Positions 29,336-38,089 of a DNA stretch of 39,482 bases are shown piece after piece. A program made the translations under genes and the position numbers. Position 1 is the stretch's first letter. The number at the start of each line of letters is the position of its first letter. Location: assembly GCF_002553505.1 (NCBI RefSeq), contig NZ_PDCP01000054.1:1-39482 (forward strand), in the 5' to 3' direction. This DNA comes from Mycolicibacterium agri (lineage in GTDB: Bacteria > Actinomycetota > Actinomycetes > Mycobacteriales > Mycobacteriaceae). The notes under the pieces are model-generated. The model worked only from the letters and a program-made list of their open reading frames with translations. It searched no databases and was not told the origin of the DNA.

Positions 29336-30468
29336 CAGGCTTCACCTCCGATGAGGCGCCGTAGTAGGGCGCCGTGGTAGAACAGCGACTCGACGTCATC
29401 GGGCTTCTCGATCTCGCCGAACCGCACGCGGCGGGCGCTGGTGCGCATGAACACACAGCACCAGATCACGCCGGAGTAGACGTAGAACCAGTGCAGGTCG
29501 CCCAGTTCGACGCCGGTCTTGTCGGCGTAGGTGGCCTTGACGTCGTCTTCCCGCATGAAGTCCGGCAGGCCGGGCATCCCGGCCAACCCGGCGAGTTCCT
29601 GAAACACCATGTGCGCGAACACCATCCACGCGGCGTCCATCTCGCGCGGACCCAGCGTGGCCATCTCCCAGTCCAGCACGGCGACCGGTGTGAAGTCCTC
29701 GTAGAGCACATTGCCGACACGGGCGTCACCCCACACCAGTACCGGGTCCGACGCCGCGACATCGGCGGGCCAGTTTGCTTCCAGCCACTCCAGCGCCTGC
29801 TCGACAAGGGCTGAGCGCCCGATGTCGGGCACCGCGAACTGATACCACGACTTCAACCAATCCAGGTTGCGCCGCAACGCATTAGCGTCACCACCGTCGG
29901 CGAGAAACCCGAACGTCGTCTCCGGCTGGGGAATCGAGTGCAGCTTCGCCAGCACGTCGACGGTGTTGTCCTGCAGTCGACGCTGTGACTCGGTCGGTGC
30001 GTCGGCGAACCAGTTGCCGCCGAACGTATACGGCATCACGTCGGGCGGGACCACGCCGGACACGTAGTCCATCAGGAAGAACGGCGTGCTCAAGACCTTG
30101 CCGGTCGACTCCAGCCACCGCACCCGCGGCACCGGGACGTCGGTCTTCTCGGCGACCAACCGGATCACGTCGAACTGGTGGTCCATCCGGTATGACGCGA
30201 ATACCGGCACATCCTCCTTGGTCGGCGCGACGCGCGCGACCCACCTCTGTACGTGCTGGTGCCCGTCGGCCTCCCAGCGCCCGGTCAGGATGATGGTCTC
30301 CGACGACATTCCGTTCGAGTCGACGCCGCTCTCCACGGTCACCTGCGGCGTGACCCCGCCGGGCATGACCGTCGACAACCACTGCGACATCACGTCCGGC
30401 AGCGTGCTGATGTCTCGGCCCGAGCGTTGCAGTCGATCGATGTCCTCGACGGCCGGTTCTGTGGCCAC
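29335..30468 (-). CDS. APH-family phosphotransferase (aminoglycoside phosphotransferase fold)
   Basis: A 377-residue kinase-fold protein. The catalytic loop is LVWGDARVGNVLY, where the usual His before Gly-Asp is Trp while the catalytic Asp and following Asn remain; the metal-binding VLDWEMATLG follows. LHSIPQPETTFGFL and RNLDWLKSWYQ are typical of the mycobacterial group found near acyl-CoA dehydrogenase and lipid genes rather than drug resistance. GTG 30468 follows GGAGGAAG; the frame's earlier start would include that site. Divergent from the TetR gene with 42 bases between. Confidence 0.85.
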   Translation of the reverse strand: MATEPAVEDIDRLQRSGRDISTLPDVMSQWLSTVMPGGVTPQVTVESGVDSNGMSSETIILTGRWEADGHQHVQRWVARVAPTKEDVPVFASYRMDHQFDVIRLVAEKTDVPVPRVRWLESTGKVLSTPFFLMDYVSGVVPPDVMPYTFGGNWFADAPTESQRRLQDNTVDVLAKLHSIPQPETTFGFLADGGDANALRRNLDWLKSWYQFAVPDIGRSALVEQALEWLEANWPADVAASDPVLVWGDARVGNVLYEDFTPVAVLDWEMATLGPREMDAAWMVFAHMVFQELAGLAGMPGLPDFMREDDVKATYADKTGVELGDLHWFYVYSGVIWCCVFMRTSARRVRFGEIEKPDDVESLFYHGALLRRLIGGEA

Positions 30469-30490
30469 GGTTCTTCCTCCGGGCAAAATT

Positions 30491-30509
30491 ACGATACGGT
30501 GGGTAGCGT
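30491..30509. promoter_or_regulatory. candidate TetR operator
   Basis: ACGATAC-N5-GTAGCGT (6 of 7 arm positions pair) fills the middle of the 42-base gap between the divergent phosphotransferase and TetR genes, ending one base before the TetR ATG. TACGAT (30490-30495) on the plus strand and TATCGT on the minus strand both fit TANNNT, so a bound repressor would block both promoters. Confidence 0.5.
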
Positions 30510-30510
30510 T

Positions 30511-31113
30511 ATGAAAGCAGACTCGGCTTCAGTTGACAAGGGCCCGTCGGCGGGGCGGCCGCGGGATCGGCGTATCGACGCTGCGATACTCCGGGCAACC
30601 ACGGATCTGCTTGTGGAAATTGGTTATTCCAACCTGACGATGGCCGCGGTGGCCGAGCGCGCGGGCACCACCAAGACCGCGCTGTATCGGCGGTGGTCCA
30701 GCAAGGCCGAACTCGTCCACGAGGCCGCCTTTCCCGCGGCGCCGACGGCGATCGAGACTCCGCCGGGGGATTTCCGCGGCGATGTGCGGGCGATGATCGC
30801 CGCCGCGCGTGACGTCTTCACCAGCCCCGTGGTGCGCGCGGCGCTGCCCGGTCTGATCGCCGACATGACCGCCGACGCCGAGTTGAATGCGCGCGTGATG
30901 CGCCGTTTCGCCGATGTCTTCTCCGCTGTGCGCTCGCGACTGGACGAGGCGATGCGCCGAGGGGCCGTGCATCCCGACATCGACCCGCAGCGTCTGATCG
31001 AGGTCATCGGCGGGGCAACGATGTTGCGGCTGCTGCTGTGGCCCGACAAGGAACTCGACGACGAGTGGGTGGACCAGACCACTGCCATCGTCGCCCACGG
31101 TGTGATTGCCTAG
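30511..31113 (+). CDS. TetR-family transcriptional regulator
   Basis: A 200-residue regulator. The helix-turn-helix DNA-binding segment is LTMAAVAERAGTTKTALYRRWSSKAELVHEA (about 43-73); the C-terminal part is the ligand and dimer domain. ATG 30511 is chosen because the N-terminus fits the family and the frame upstream is antisense of the phosphotransferase. It probably represses itself and the divergent phosphotransferase/CrtC-like pair through 30491-30509. Confidence 0.92.
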   Translation: MKADSASVDKGPSAGRPRDRRIDAAILRATTDLLVEIGYSNLTMAAVAERAGTTKTALYRRWSSKAELVHEAAFPAAPTAIETPPGDFRGDVRAMIAAARDVFTSPVVRAALPGLIADMTADAELNARVMRRFADVFSAVRSRLDEAMRRGAVHPDIDPQRLIEVIGGATMLRLLLWPDKELDDEWVDQTTAIVAHGVIA

Positions 31114-31117
31114 GACG

Positions 31118-31798
31118 GTGCATCGACCTTTCCCCACCGACTGGCATCGCGCGCTGGTCCTCGTGCCGCATCCCGACGACCCCGAATACGGCGTGGCGGC
31201 CGCGGTCGCCAAATGGACATCGCAGGGCAAGCACGTGCATTACGCGCTGGCATGCCGCGGCGAGGTCGGCATCCCCGGCATACCGCCAGGGGAGTGCGGC
31301 CCGCTGCGGGAACGCGAACAGCGCACCTCCGCCGCGATCGTCGGCGTGGACGACGTGCAGTTCTGGGACTTTCCCGACAGCCAGATCTTCAACACCCCGC
31401 AGTTGCGGGCCAAGATCGCCGAGACCATCACCCAACTCGCGCCCGACGTGGTCATCACCCTCTACAGCGGCCCGGAATGGGAGCCCGGCGCGCCGAACCA
31501 GCGCGACCACATCGAGTTCTCCAAAGCCGTTGCCGAAGCCTACGATTCGCTGCCGAACCCGCCGCGCTGGCTCTTCGAGAACGGGCCACACGGCACACAC
31601 GGCGAAGTGGTGGACGGATTCATCGAGCTTGCTGTGAAATCGCTTGCCGCCCACGAGGTTTATCTTTCGGTCTACGATCCCGACACGCCCGTGATCGAGC
31701 AGGCCCGCAAGCAGGTCGACATGACCACGCTGCCGCCGCTGCCCGGCATCGACGGCGAGCGCGCCGTGGAGTTCATCCAAAAGCGCCCACCCGTCTAG
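31118..31798 (+). CDS. LmbE/PIG-L-family deacetylase
   Basis: A 226-residue LmbE-fold protein. VPHPDDPEYG carries the His and Asp pair that binds zinc and activates water; QRDHIEFSKAV supplies the third His region. The family removes acetyl groups from N-acetylglucosaminyl compounds, as in mycothiol (MshB, Mca) and PI pathways; this one is shorter than MshB and its substrate is unknown. GTG 31118 lies four bases after the TetR stop; a TTG at 31106 overlaps the TetR gene. Probably co-transcribed with TetR. Confidence 0.85.
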   Translation: MHRPFPTDWHRALVLVPHPDDPEYGVAAAVAKWTSQGKHVHYALACRGEVGIPGIPPGECGPLREREQRTSAAIVGVDDVQFWDFPDSQIFNTPQLRAKIAETITQLAPDVVITLYSGPEWEPGAPNQRDHIEFSKAVAEAYDSLPNPPRWLFENGPHGTHGEVVDGFIELAVKSLAAHEVYLSVYDPDTPVIEQARKQVDMTTLPPLPGIDGERAVEFIQKRPPV

Positions 31799-31802
31799 AA
31801 GT

Positions 31803-31890
31803 TCCGGCGAGCGTCACCCTAAAAACTCCGGCGAGCGTGCGTGTCTGCAGGCGACACGCCGTGCAAATGCGGGAGTTTCCGCACGCTCGC
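31803..31890. repeat. nested inverted repeats between convergent genes
   Basis: The 12-base unit TCCGGCGAGCGT occurs at 31803-31814 and again at 31827-31838. From the second, GCGAGCGTGCG (31831-31841) pairs perfectly with CGCACGCTCGC (31880-31890), and inside it GCGTGTC (31839-31845) can pair with GACACGC (31853-31859). The block lies between two convergent stops (31798 and 31899), so it may act as a bidirectional terminator or be a REP-like repeat. Confidence 0.6.
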
Positions 31891-31898
31891 AGGCGATG

Positions 31899-32663
31899 TC
31901 AGCCGTCGATTTGCCGCTTGTTTCGCTCGGTGACGGCGCGGAACTGATCGCCGAGGCCCTCGAAATCGCGGTGTTGTGCGAACGCGATCCGCTCCTCGGC
32001 CGCCAAGGCCGGATCGATGACCGCCGAAGCACCCGTGGTGTAGATCTCCTTGAGCCCCAACATCGTCGGGCCCGGCACCTCGGCGATCTGGCCTGCCAGT
32101 TCGATCGCGCGGTCCAACAGCTTCTCGTGCGCGACGACCTCGGTCACCAAGCCGATCTTCTCGGCGCGCGCGGCGTCGACGACTTCGCCGGTCATCGACA
32201 GCCGGTGAGCCATGCCGAGGCCGACGAACTGGGGGAGTCGCGCGGTCATCCCGCCGCCGGGAAGGATCCCGACGCGGGCGTGGGTGTCGGCGAACACCGC
32301 GCGCTCGGAGGCGATGAGAAAGTCGCAACCCAGCGCCATCTCCAGCCCACCGGTGAACACCGGCCCGTTGATCGCACCGATGATCGGCGTGCGCATCTTC
32401 GCCACGGCGGCAATGCAACTCTGCGACCGGAACTCCTCGAAATAGCCCAGCCCGTCGCGTTGGGCCTCCTTGAGGTCGACGCCCGCGCAAAACGCCGGAT
32501 CGGCCCCGGTCAGCACCACCGCCCGCACCGACTCGTCGGCGTCGGCCTCCGTCAGCGCCGTATAGGCGGCCTTGATCAACGAGCGGCTCAACGCGTTCCT
32601 GGCGGCCGGCCGGTTCAGCGTCAGCACACGGACCGCGCCGTGGTCATCTGTCAGAACCAGCAC
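31899..32663 (-). CDS. enoyl-CoA hydratase/isomerase (crotonase)
   Basis: A 254-residue crotonase. NRPAARNALS, GADPAFCAGVDLKE and NGPVFTGGLEMALGCD form the CoA site and oxyanion hole; the first catalytic Glu is kept (GGLE), and the second position is His in FADTHARVGILPGGG, as in many mycobacterial EchA proteins. GTG 32663 is chosen because AGAGG precedes it and residues upstream in the frame look non-coding. It likely hydrates or isomerises fatty or ring-derived acyl-CoAs. Confidence 0.88.
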   Translation of the reverse strand: MLVLTDDHGAVRVLTLNRPAARNALSRSLIKAAYTALTEADADESVRAVVLTGADPAFCAGVDLKEAQRDGLGYFEEFRSQSCIAAVAKMRTPIIGAINGPVFTGGLEMALGCDFLIASERAVFADTHARVGILPGGGMTARLPQFVGLGMAHRLSMTGEVVDAARAEKIGLVTEVVAHEKLLDRAIELAGQIAEVPGPTMLGLKEIYTTGASAVIDPALAAEERIAFAQHRDFEGLGDQFRAVTERNKRQIDG

Positions 32664-32705
32664 CCGTGCCACCTCTCGCCGAGATCGACGTAATGGCGAA
32701 ATCCT

Positions 32706-32739
32706 CTCGCACTTCTGCACCCAAATGTCGGTCTGGGCG
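32706..32739 (-). repeat. 34-bp intergenic repeat, copy 2 (inverted)
   Basis: Reverse complement matches 28148-28181 at 28 of 34 positions. It lies between the nuoN stop and the crotonase start, in the opposite orientation to copy 1, so the pair brackets about 4.5 kb. Confidence 0.6.
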
Positions 32740-32751
32740 TAAAGGGGGGAG

Positions 32752-34335
32752 CTAGTGCAGGAACGTGTCGGCGAGGTTGGCCAGGTCCAGCAGCGGCTGC
32801 GGCAGGGCACCCAAGGCGAACGTGACAGCGGCCGTGACAGTGACGACGGCCGTGCTCAGGACGCTCGGCACCACCACTTCTGGCGCGTCGGCGGGCGGGT
32901 CGGTGAAGAACATCAGCACGATGACCCGCACATAGAAATACGCGGCGATGGCGCTCGCGATCACGCCGACGATCACCAACGGGATCGCGCCGCCTTCGCC
33001 GGCGGCCTTGAACACTGCGAACTTGCTGACGAAACCGCTCGTCAGCGGGATGCCCGCGAACGCCAACAAGAACAACGAGAAGACAATGCCCACAATGGGA
33101 TAGCGCCTGCCCAGCCCGGCCCAGCGAGCCATCGCGGTGTCCTCGTCGCCCGCCCTGTCGCGGACCAGGCCGACGACGGCGAACGCGCCGACGGTGCTGA
33201 ACCCGTAGGCGAACAGATAGAACAGCGTCGACGAAAGTCCCGACTCGTTCAGCGCGATCACACCGGTCAAGATGAAGCCCGTGTGCGCCACCGCCGAGTA
33301 GGCCAGCATCCGCTTCACGTCCGATTGCGTCACGGCGGTGATCGTGCCGACCACCATCGTCAAGATCGCGACCGCCCACAGCACCGGCCGCCACTCGGTG
33401 TGCAGATCGGGCGCGGCGACATAGAAGATCCGCAGCAGCGCCCCGAACGCGGCGATCTTGGTGGCCGCTGCCATGAATGCGGTGATGGCGGTCGGGGCAC
33501 CCTGATACACGTCGGGAATCCAGGAGTGGAACGGCACGGCGCCCACCTTGAACAACACCCCGACCAGCAGCAGGCCGACGCCGATCAACGCCAGCGACGT
33601 CTTGCCCGAGCCGGATGCGATGGACTCGGCGATGCCGGTCAGGCTCAGAGTGCTCGAGTAGCCGTACAGCAGCGCCGCGCCGTAGAGGAAGAACGCCGAC
33701 GAAAACGCCCCGAGCAGAAAGTATTTCATCGCTGCTTCCTGCGACAGCAGGCGTCGCCGACGCGACAGTCCGCACATCAGATACAGCGGCAGCGACAGCA
33801 CCTCGAGCGCGATGAACATCGTCAGCAGGTCGTCTGCCGCGGGGAACAGCATCATTCCGCCGATGGAGAACATCGTCAGCGGGAACACCTCGGTCTGCAT
33901 CGCACCGGCCCTGGTGGCGACCTTCTCCGCCACGCTGCCGACCACGGCGGAAGCCTGCGGCGTGAACGAATCCAGCCCGCGCGTACCGGTTTCCGTCTCC
34001 GCATCGGCGTCGGTGCGGATCCGACGTTCACCGATGAGCAGAACACCGAGCACACCCACGAGCAGGATCGTGCCCTGAAGAAACAGCGCGGGGGCGTCGA
34101 CGGCGACGCTGCCGACCACCGCGGTGTAGCCGACCTCGCCCTTCAGACTGCGGGCGACCTGAACGACCGCGACGAACGCGGCCACCAGACCGACGAGGCT
34201 GAGCGCGACCTGCACGCCGTAGCGGCGTTCGCGCGACACGAACGCTTCGACGAGGACGCCGGCGATCGCGATGCCGAACACGATGAGCATCGGCGACAGC
34301 AGGCCGTATTCGACATTGGGTGCTTGAAGGTTCAT
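32752..34335 (-). CDS. nuoN: NADH-quinone oxidoreductase subunit N
   Basis: A 527-residue antiporter-like membrane subunit of complex I with about 14 membrane segments. ALEVLSLPLYLMCGLSRRRRLLSQEAAMKYFLLGAFSSAFFLYG and KVGAVPFHSWIPDVYQGAPTAITAFMAAATK hold the conserved Glu/Lys positions of the proton channel. ATG 34335 overlaps the nuoM stop (ATGA), so translation is coupled. Last gene of the operon. Confidence 0.97.
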   Translation of the reverse strand: MNLQAPNVEYGLLSPMLIVFGIAIAGVLVEAFVSRERRYGVQVALSLVGLVAAFVAVVQVARSLKGEVGYTAVVGSVAVDAPALFLQGTILLVGVLGVLLIGERRIRTDADAETETGTRGLDSFTPQASAVVGSVAEKVATRAGAMQTEVFPLTMFSIGGMMLFPAADDLLTMFIALEVLSLPLYLMCGLSRRRRLLSQEAAMKYFLLGAFSSAFFLYGAALLYGYSSTLSLTGIAESIASGSGKTSLALIGVGLLLVGVLFKVGAVPFHSWIPDVYQGAPTAITAFMAAATKIAAFGALLRIFYVAAPDLHTEWRPVLWAVAILTMVVGTITAVTQSDVKRMLAYSAVAHTGFILTGVIALNESGLSSTLFYLFAYGFSTVGAFAVVGLVRDRAGDEDTAMARWAGLGRRYPIVGIVFSLFLLAFAGIPLTSGFVSKFAVFKAAGEGGAIPLVIVGVIASAIAAYFYVRVIVLMFFTDPPADAPEVVVPSVLSTAVVTVTAAVTFALGALPQPLLDLANLADTFLH

Positions 34336-35900
34336 CGCGCGGGGCCTTCTGCAAGTTTGGGTGCGGGATCGGGTTGCTCGATGGTGGTCAAGGTGTGGCT
34401 AACGGCTGGATTGATGACATCGAGCGCCGGTTTGGGATAGACACCGAGCACCAACAGCAGCGCGATCAGCGGGGCCACCACGACCAGTTCGCGGGGCAGC
34501 AGGTCACGCAGCCGGTCGTTTCCGTCGGCGACCGGCCCGCCCATCATCCGCTGATACATCCACAGGATGTAGATCGCGGAGAGCACCAACGCGCTCGACG
34601 CCACCACCGCGAGAAGCGGGTAGCGCGTGAATGTGCCGATCAGCACCAGGAATTCGCTGATGAACGGCGCCAACCCCGGTAGCGACAGGGTCGCCAGTCC
34701 GGCGACGAGGAATGTGCCCGCCAGCACGGGCGCGACCTTCTGCACGCCGCCGTAGGCGCTGATGAGGCGGGTTCCCCTGCGGGATACCAGGAATCCGGCG
34801 ACGAGGAACAGTGCCGCCGTGGACAGGCCGTGGTTGACCATGTACAGCGTCGATCCCGATTGCCCTTGGGTGGTCATCACGAAGATGCCGAGAATGATGA
34901 AGCCGAAGTGGCTGATCGACGTGTAGGCGATCAACCGCATGACATCGGTCTGCCCGATCGCCAGAATCGCCCCGTACACGATCCCGATCACCGCAAGGGT
35001 GATGATCACCGGACGGAACAGTGTCGACGCGTCGGGGAACAACTGCAGGCAGTACCGCAGCATGCCGAATGTGCCGGCCTTGTCCATGATCGCCATCATC
35101 AGCACCGCACTGGCCGGTGTCGCTTCCACCGCCGCGTCGGGCAGCCAGCGGTGGAACGGCCAGAGCGGGGCCTTCACTGCGAACGCGAACATGAACCCGA
35201 GGAACAGCGCATTCACGATGGCCGGATTGACCACGAACTCACCGCTGTTCACCGCGGCGACGATCGCCCGGAAATCGAATGTGCCCGAGGCGAAGACGTC
35301 GCTCTGCGCGGTCACCACATAGAGGCCGATGACCGCAGCCAGCATGATCAGTCCGCCGAACAGGTTGTACAGCAGGAACTTCACTGCCGCTTTCGACCGG
35401 TTCTCACCGCCGAAGCCGCCGATCAGGAAGTACATCGGGATGAGCATCGCCTCGAAGAAGACGTAGAACAGCAGCACATCCAGCGAGATCAGCGACATGA
35501 CGACCATGCCTTCGACCGCCAGCGTCAGCGCCAGATAGGTGTGCGTGGAGCGGCCGCGCAGGCCCTCCTGCGCGTCGGCGTCATTCCAGCCGGCCACGAT
35601 CAGCAGCGGCACAAGCACTGCGGTGAGAACGACAAGCGCAAGCGCGATGCCGTCCACGCCGAGGATGTATCCGGTGCCGAACGACGGTATCCACGGATGA
35701 TCTTCGACGAACTGGTACTGCGGGCCGCTCGGGTCGAAGCCGACCACAAGCACGATGGCGAGCACCAACTCGATGGCCGATACCAGTAACGCGAACCACT
35801 TCGCCAACGGCCGACTCGAGGCAGGCAGCAGCATCACCACGGCCGCGCCGACCACCGGCACAGCCCACAGAATCGTCAACAGCGGAAGCGAGGTCACCAC
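34332..35900 (-). CDS. nuoM: NADH-quinone oxidoreductase subunit M
   Basis: A 522-residue antiporter-like subunit. The conserved channel Glu is E150 in YVFFEAMLIPMYFLIGG, and KAPLWPFHRWLPDAAVEATPASAVLM holds the conserved Lys and Pro-broken helix. Two adjacent GTG codons (35900, 35897) could start it; the second overlaps the nuoL stop as GTGA. It moves protons across the cytoplasmic membrane as part of complex I. Confidence 0.97.
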   Translation of the reverse strand: MVTSLPLLTILWAVPVVGAAVVMLLPASSRPLAKWFALLVSAIELVLAIVLVVGFDPSGPQYQFVEDHPWIPSFGTGYILGVDGIALALVVLTAVLVPLLIVAGWNDADAQEGLRGRSTHTYLALTLAVEGMVVMSLISLDVLLFYVFFEAMLIPMYFLIGGFGGENRSKAAVKFLLYNLFGGLIMLAAVIGLYVVTAQSDVFASGTFDFRAIVAAVNSGEFVVNPAIVNALFLGFMFAFAVKAPLWPFHRWLPDAAVEATPASAVLMMAIMDKAGTFGMLRYCLQLFPDASTLFRPVIITLAVIGIVYGAILAIGQTDVMRLIAYTSISHFGFIILGIFVMTTQGQSGSTLYMVNHGLSTAALFLVAGFLVSRRGTRLISAYGGVQKVAPVLAGTFLVAGLATLSLPGLAPFISEFLVLIGTFTRYPLLAVVASSALVLSAIYILWMYQRMMGGPVADGNDRLRDLLPRELVVVAPLIALLLVLGVYPKPALDVINPAVSHTLTTIEQPDPAPKLAEGPAR

Positions 35901-37777
35901 AGTTGCACCGCCAAGATCACCGCGACGACGAGTGCTGCGCCCGCAAGCATCGACAGTGCGTAGGAGCGGGCGAAGCCGGTTTGTAGGAGCCGCAGCCCGT
36001 TGGAGATACGGGCGACGAGGGCGGCGAGTCCGCTTGCGGCCCCGTCGATTCCCTTGTCGTCGACGACCACCAGGTCCCTGGTCAGGACTTGGCCGGGTTT
36101 CATCAGCAACTCCTCGTTGATGGCATCTCCGTAGAGGTCTTTGCGGGCGGCCACGGTCAGCGCCGACACCTCCTCAGGCGCGGTGTCAGGCACCGCCTTC
36201 TGCGCGTACATGCGGTAGGCGATCAGGATGCCGACCGCCACCACCGACAGCACCACGATGGTGACCACCCACGCAGGCAGCACGTGGTGTTCCTCATGGG
36301 CGCCGACGACGGGTTCGAGCCAGTGGGTCAGGGTGCCGCCGATGGCCAGTACCGCACCCGAGGCCACCGAGCCGATGGCGAGCAGGATCATCGGCCAGGT
36401 CATCACCGCGGGTGCTTCGTGCGGATGGGCATCGGGGGCCCAGCGGCGTTGCCCAAAGAACGTCATCAGCATCACCCGGGTCATGTAGAAAGCGGTGATC
36501 CCGGCACCCAGAATCGCTGCCGCACCCAGGATGAAGCCGCGGGCGCCGCCGGAGTTGAGGGCGGCTTCGATGATGCCGTCCTTGGAGAAGAACCCGGCCA
36601 GCGGCGGCACCCCGATGATGGCCAGATACCCCAGCCCGAAGGTGGCGAAGGTGACCGGCAGCAGGGTGCGCAGCCCGCCGTAGCGGCGCATGTTGACCTC
36701 ATCGTTCATGGCGTGCATCACCGATCCCGCCCCGAGGAACAGGCCGGCTTTGAAGAAGCCGTGGGTCAACAGGTGCATGATCGCCACCGCATACCCGGCC
36801 GGCCCCAGCCCGGCGGCCAGCACCATGTAGCCGATCTGCGACATCGTCGACGCCGCAAGGGCTTTCTTGATGTCGTCCTTGGCGCAGCCGATGACCGCCC
36901 CGAACAACAGGGTGACCGCGCCGACGATCACCACCCCGAGTTGGGCGCCCGGGGCCAGGTCGAACACCGGCCCCGAACGCACGATCAGATACACACCGGC
37001 GGTGACCATGGTGGCGGCGTGAATCAACGCCGACACCGGCGTCGGGCCCTCCATGGCGTCGCCGAGCCAGGACTGCAGCGGGACTTGGGCCGACTTGCCG
37101 CAGGCGCCCAGTAGCAGCAGCAACCCGATCGCGTTCAGCGTGCCCTCACCGAGTTCGGGCGCGGCGGTGAACACCGCCTCGAAGGAGATCGCGCCGACCG
37201 AGGCGAACATCACCATCATCGCGATCGCCAGGCCCATGTCGCCGACCCGGTTGACCACGAACGCTTTCTTGGCCGCGGTCGCCGCCGACGGTTTGTGCTG
37301 CCAGAACCCGATCAACAGATACGACGCCAAACCGACGCCTTCCCAGCCGACATACAACCCGAGATAGTTGTCGGCCAGCACCAGCAGCAGCATCGCCGCC
37401 AGAAACAGGTTCAGGTAGGCGAAGAACCGGCGGCGGTCGGGGTCCTCTGCCATGTAGCCGATCGAGTAGATGTGGATCAGCGAGCCGACGCCCGTGATCA
37501 GCAGCACGAAACACATCGACAACGGATCCAGCTGCAGACCGAAGTCGACCTGCAACCCACCCACCGGCACCCAGGAGAACAACCGCTCGTGCACCAGGCG
37601 GTCTTCGCCGGCGCGACCGAGCATGTCGACAAACAGCACCGCACCCACAACAAACGAGGCCAGGGCCGCCGCGCAGCCCAGCAGGTGCCCCCAGAAGTCC
37701 GAGCGTCGGCCGGCCAGCAGCAGCACGGCGGCACCCGCGAGGGGTAGGGCGATCAGGAGCCAAACCGGAAGTGTCAT
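35894..37777 (-). CDS. nuoL: NADH-quinone oxidoreductase subunit L
   Basis: A 627-residue antiporter-like subunit, the one with the long lateral helix near its C-terminus. E146 in GWEGVGLASYLLIGFW and KSAQVPLQSWLGDAMEGPTPVSALIHAATMVTAG are the conserved proton-channel elements. ATG 37777 lies 12 bases after the nuoK stop. The C-terminal membrane segment (YALSMLAGAALVVAVILAVQLW) ends directly at the nuoM start. Confidence 0.97.
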   Translation of the reverse strand: MTLPVWLLIALPLAGAAVLLLAGRRSDFWGHLLGCAAALASFVVGAVLFVDMLGRAGEDRLVHERLFSWVPVGGLQVDFGLQLDPLSMCFVLLITGVGSLIHIYSIGYMAEDPDRRRFFAYLNLFLAAMLLLVLADNYLGLYVGWEGVGLASYLLIGFWQHKPSAATAAKKAFVVNRVGDMGLAIAMMVMFASVGAISFEAVFTAAPELGEGTLNAIGLLLLLGACGKSAQVPLQSWLGDAMEGPTPVSALIHAATMVTAGVYLIVRSGPVFDLAPGAQLGVVIVGAVTLLFGAVIGCAKDDIKKALAASTMSQIGYMVLAAGLGPAGYAVAIMHLLTHGFFKAGLFLGAGSVMHAMNDEVNMRRYGGLRTLLPVTFATFGLGYLAIIGVPPLAGFFSKDGIIEAALNSGGARGFILGAAAILGAGITAFYMTRVMLMTFFGQRRWAPDAHPHEAPAVMTWPMILLAIGSVASGAVLAIGGTLTHWLEPVVGAHEEHHVLPAWVVTIVVLSVVAVGILIAYRMYAQKAVPDTAPEEVSALTVAARKDLYGDAINEELLMKPGQVLTRDLVVVDDKGIDGAASGLAALVARISNGLRLLQTGFARSYALSMLAGAALVVAVILAVQLW

Positions 37778-37789
37778 CGGCAGCGGCCT

Positions 37790-38089
37790 CTAGTTCTTCA
37801 GCAGGCTGGCGTCGTCGACCGAGGCCGACCGGCGGGTGCGGAAGATGCTCATGATGATGGCCAACCCGACGACCACCTCGCAGGCCGCCACCACCATGGT
37901 GAAGAACGCCACCACTTGACCGTTGAGGTGCCCGTGCATGCGGGAGAACGCCACGAACGCCAAATTGCAGGCGTTGAGCATCAACTCCACACACATGAAC
38001 ATCACGATCGCGTTGCGCCGCAACAACACCCCCGACGCACCAATCGTGAACAACAACGCCGACAAATACAGATAATTATCGGGGTTCAA
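37790..38089 (-). CDS. nuoK: NADH-quinone oxidoreductase subunit K
   Basis: A 99-residue, three-helix subunit. The two essential membrane Glu residues are E35 (CVELMLNA) and E71 (ACEVVVG). The start is TTG 38089, supported by GGGAGGA six bases upstream and by the TTGA overlap with the nuoJ stop. Confidence 0.96.
   Translation of the reverse strand: MNPDNYLYLSALLFTIGASGVLLRRNAIVMFMCVELMLNACNLAFVAFSRMHGHLNGQVVAFFTMVVAACEVVVGLAIIMSIFRTRRSASVDDASLLKN

Noticed and set aside
29335..30468. Aminoglycoside resistance gene
   Set aside because: The sequence belongs to the lipid-associated APH-fold group common in mycobacteria, has Trp in place of the catalytic-loop His, and has no resistance context.
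28148..32739. CRISPR-like repeat array
   Set aside because: Only two diverged copies in opposite orientation, 4.5 kb apart, without spacers or cas genes.
32755..36000. Long plus-strand open frames opposite nuoN and nuoM (for example 32755-34440 and 34830-35789)
   Set aside because: They are Arg/Gln/His-rich antisense shadows of well-recognised nuo genes in high-GC DNA, with no ribosome site or domain.
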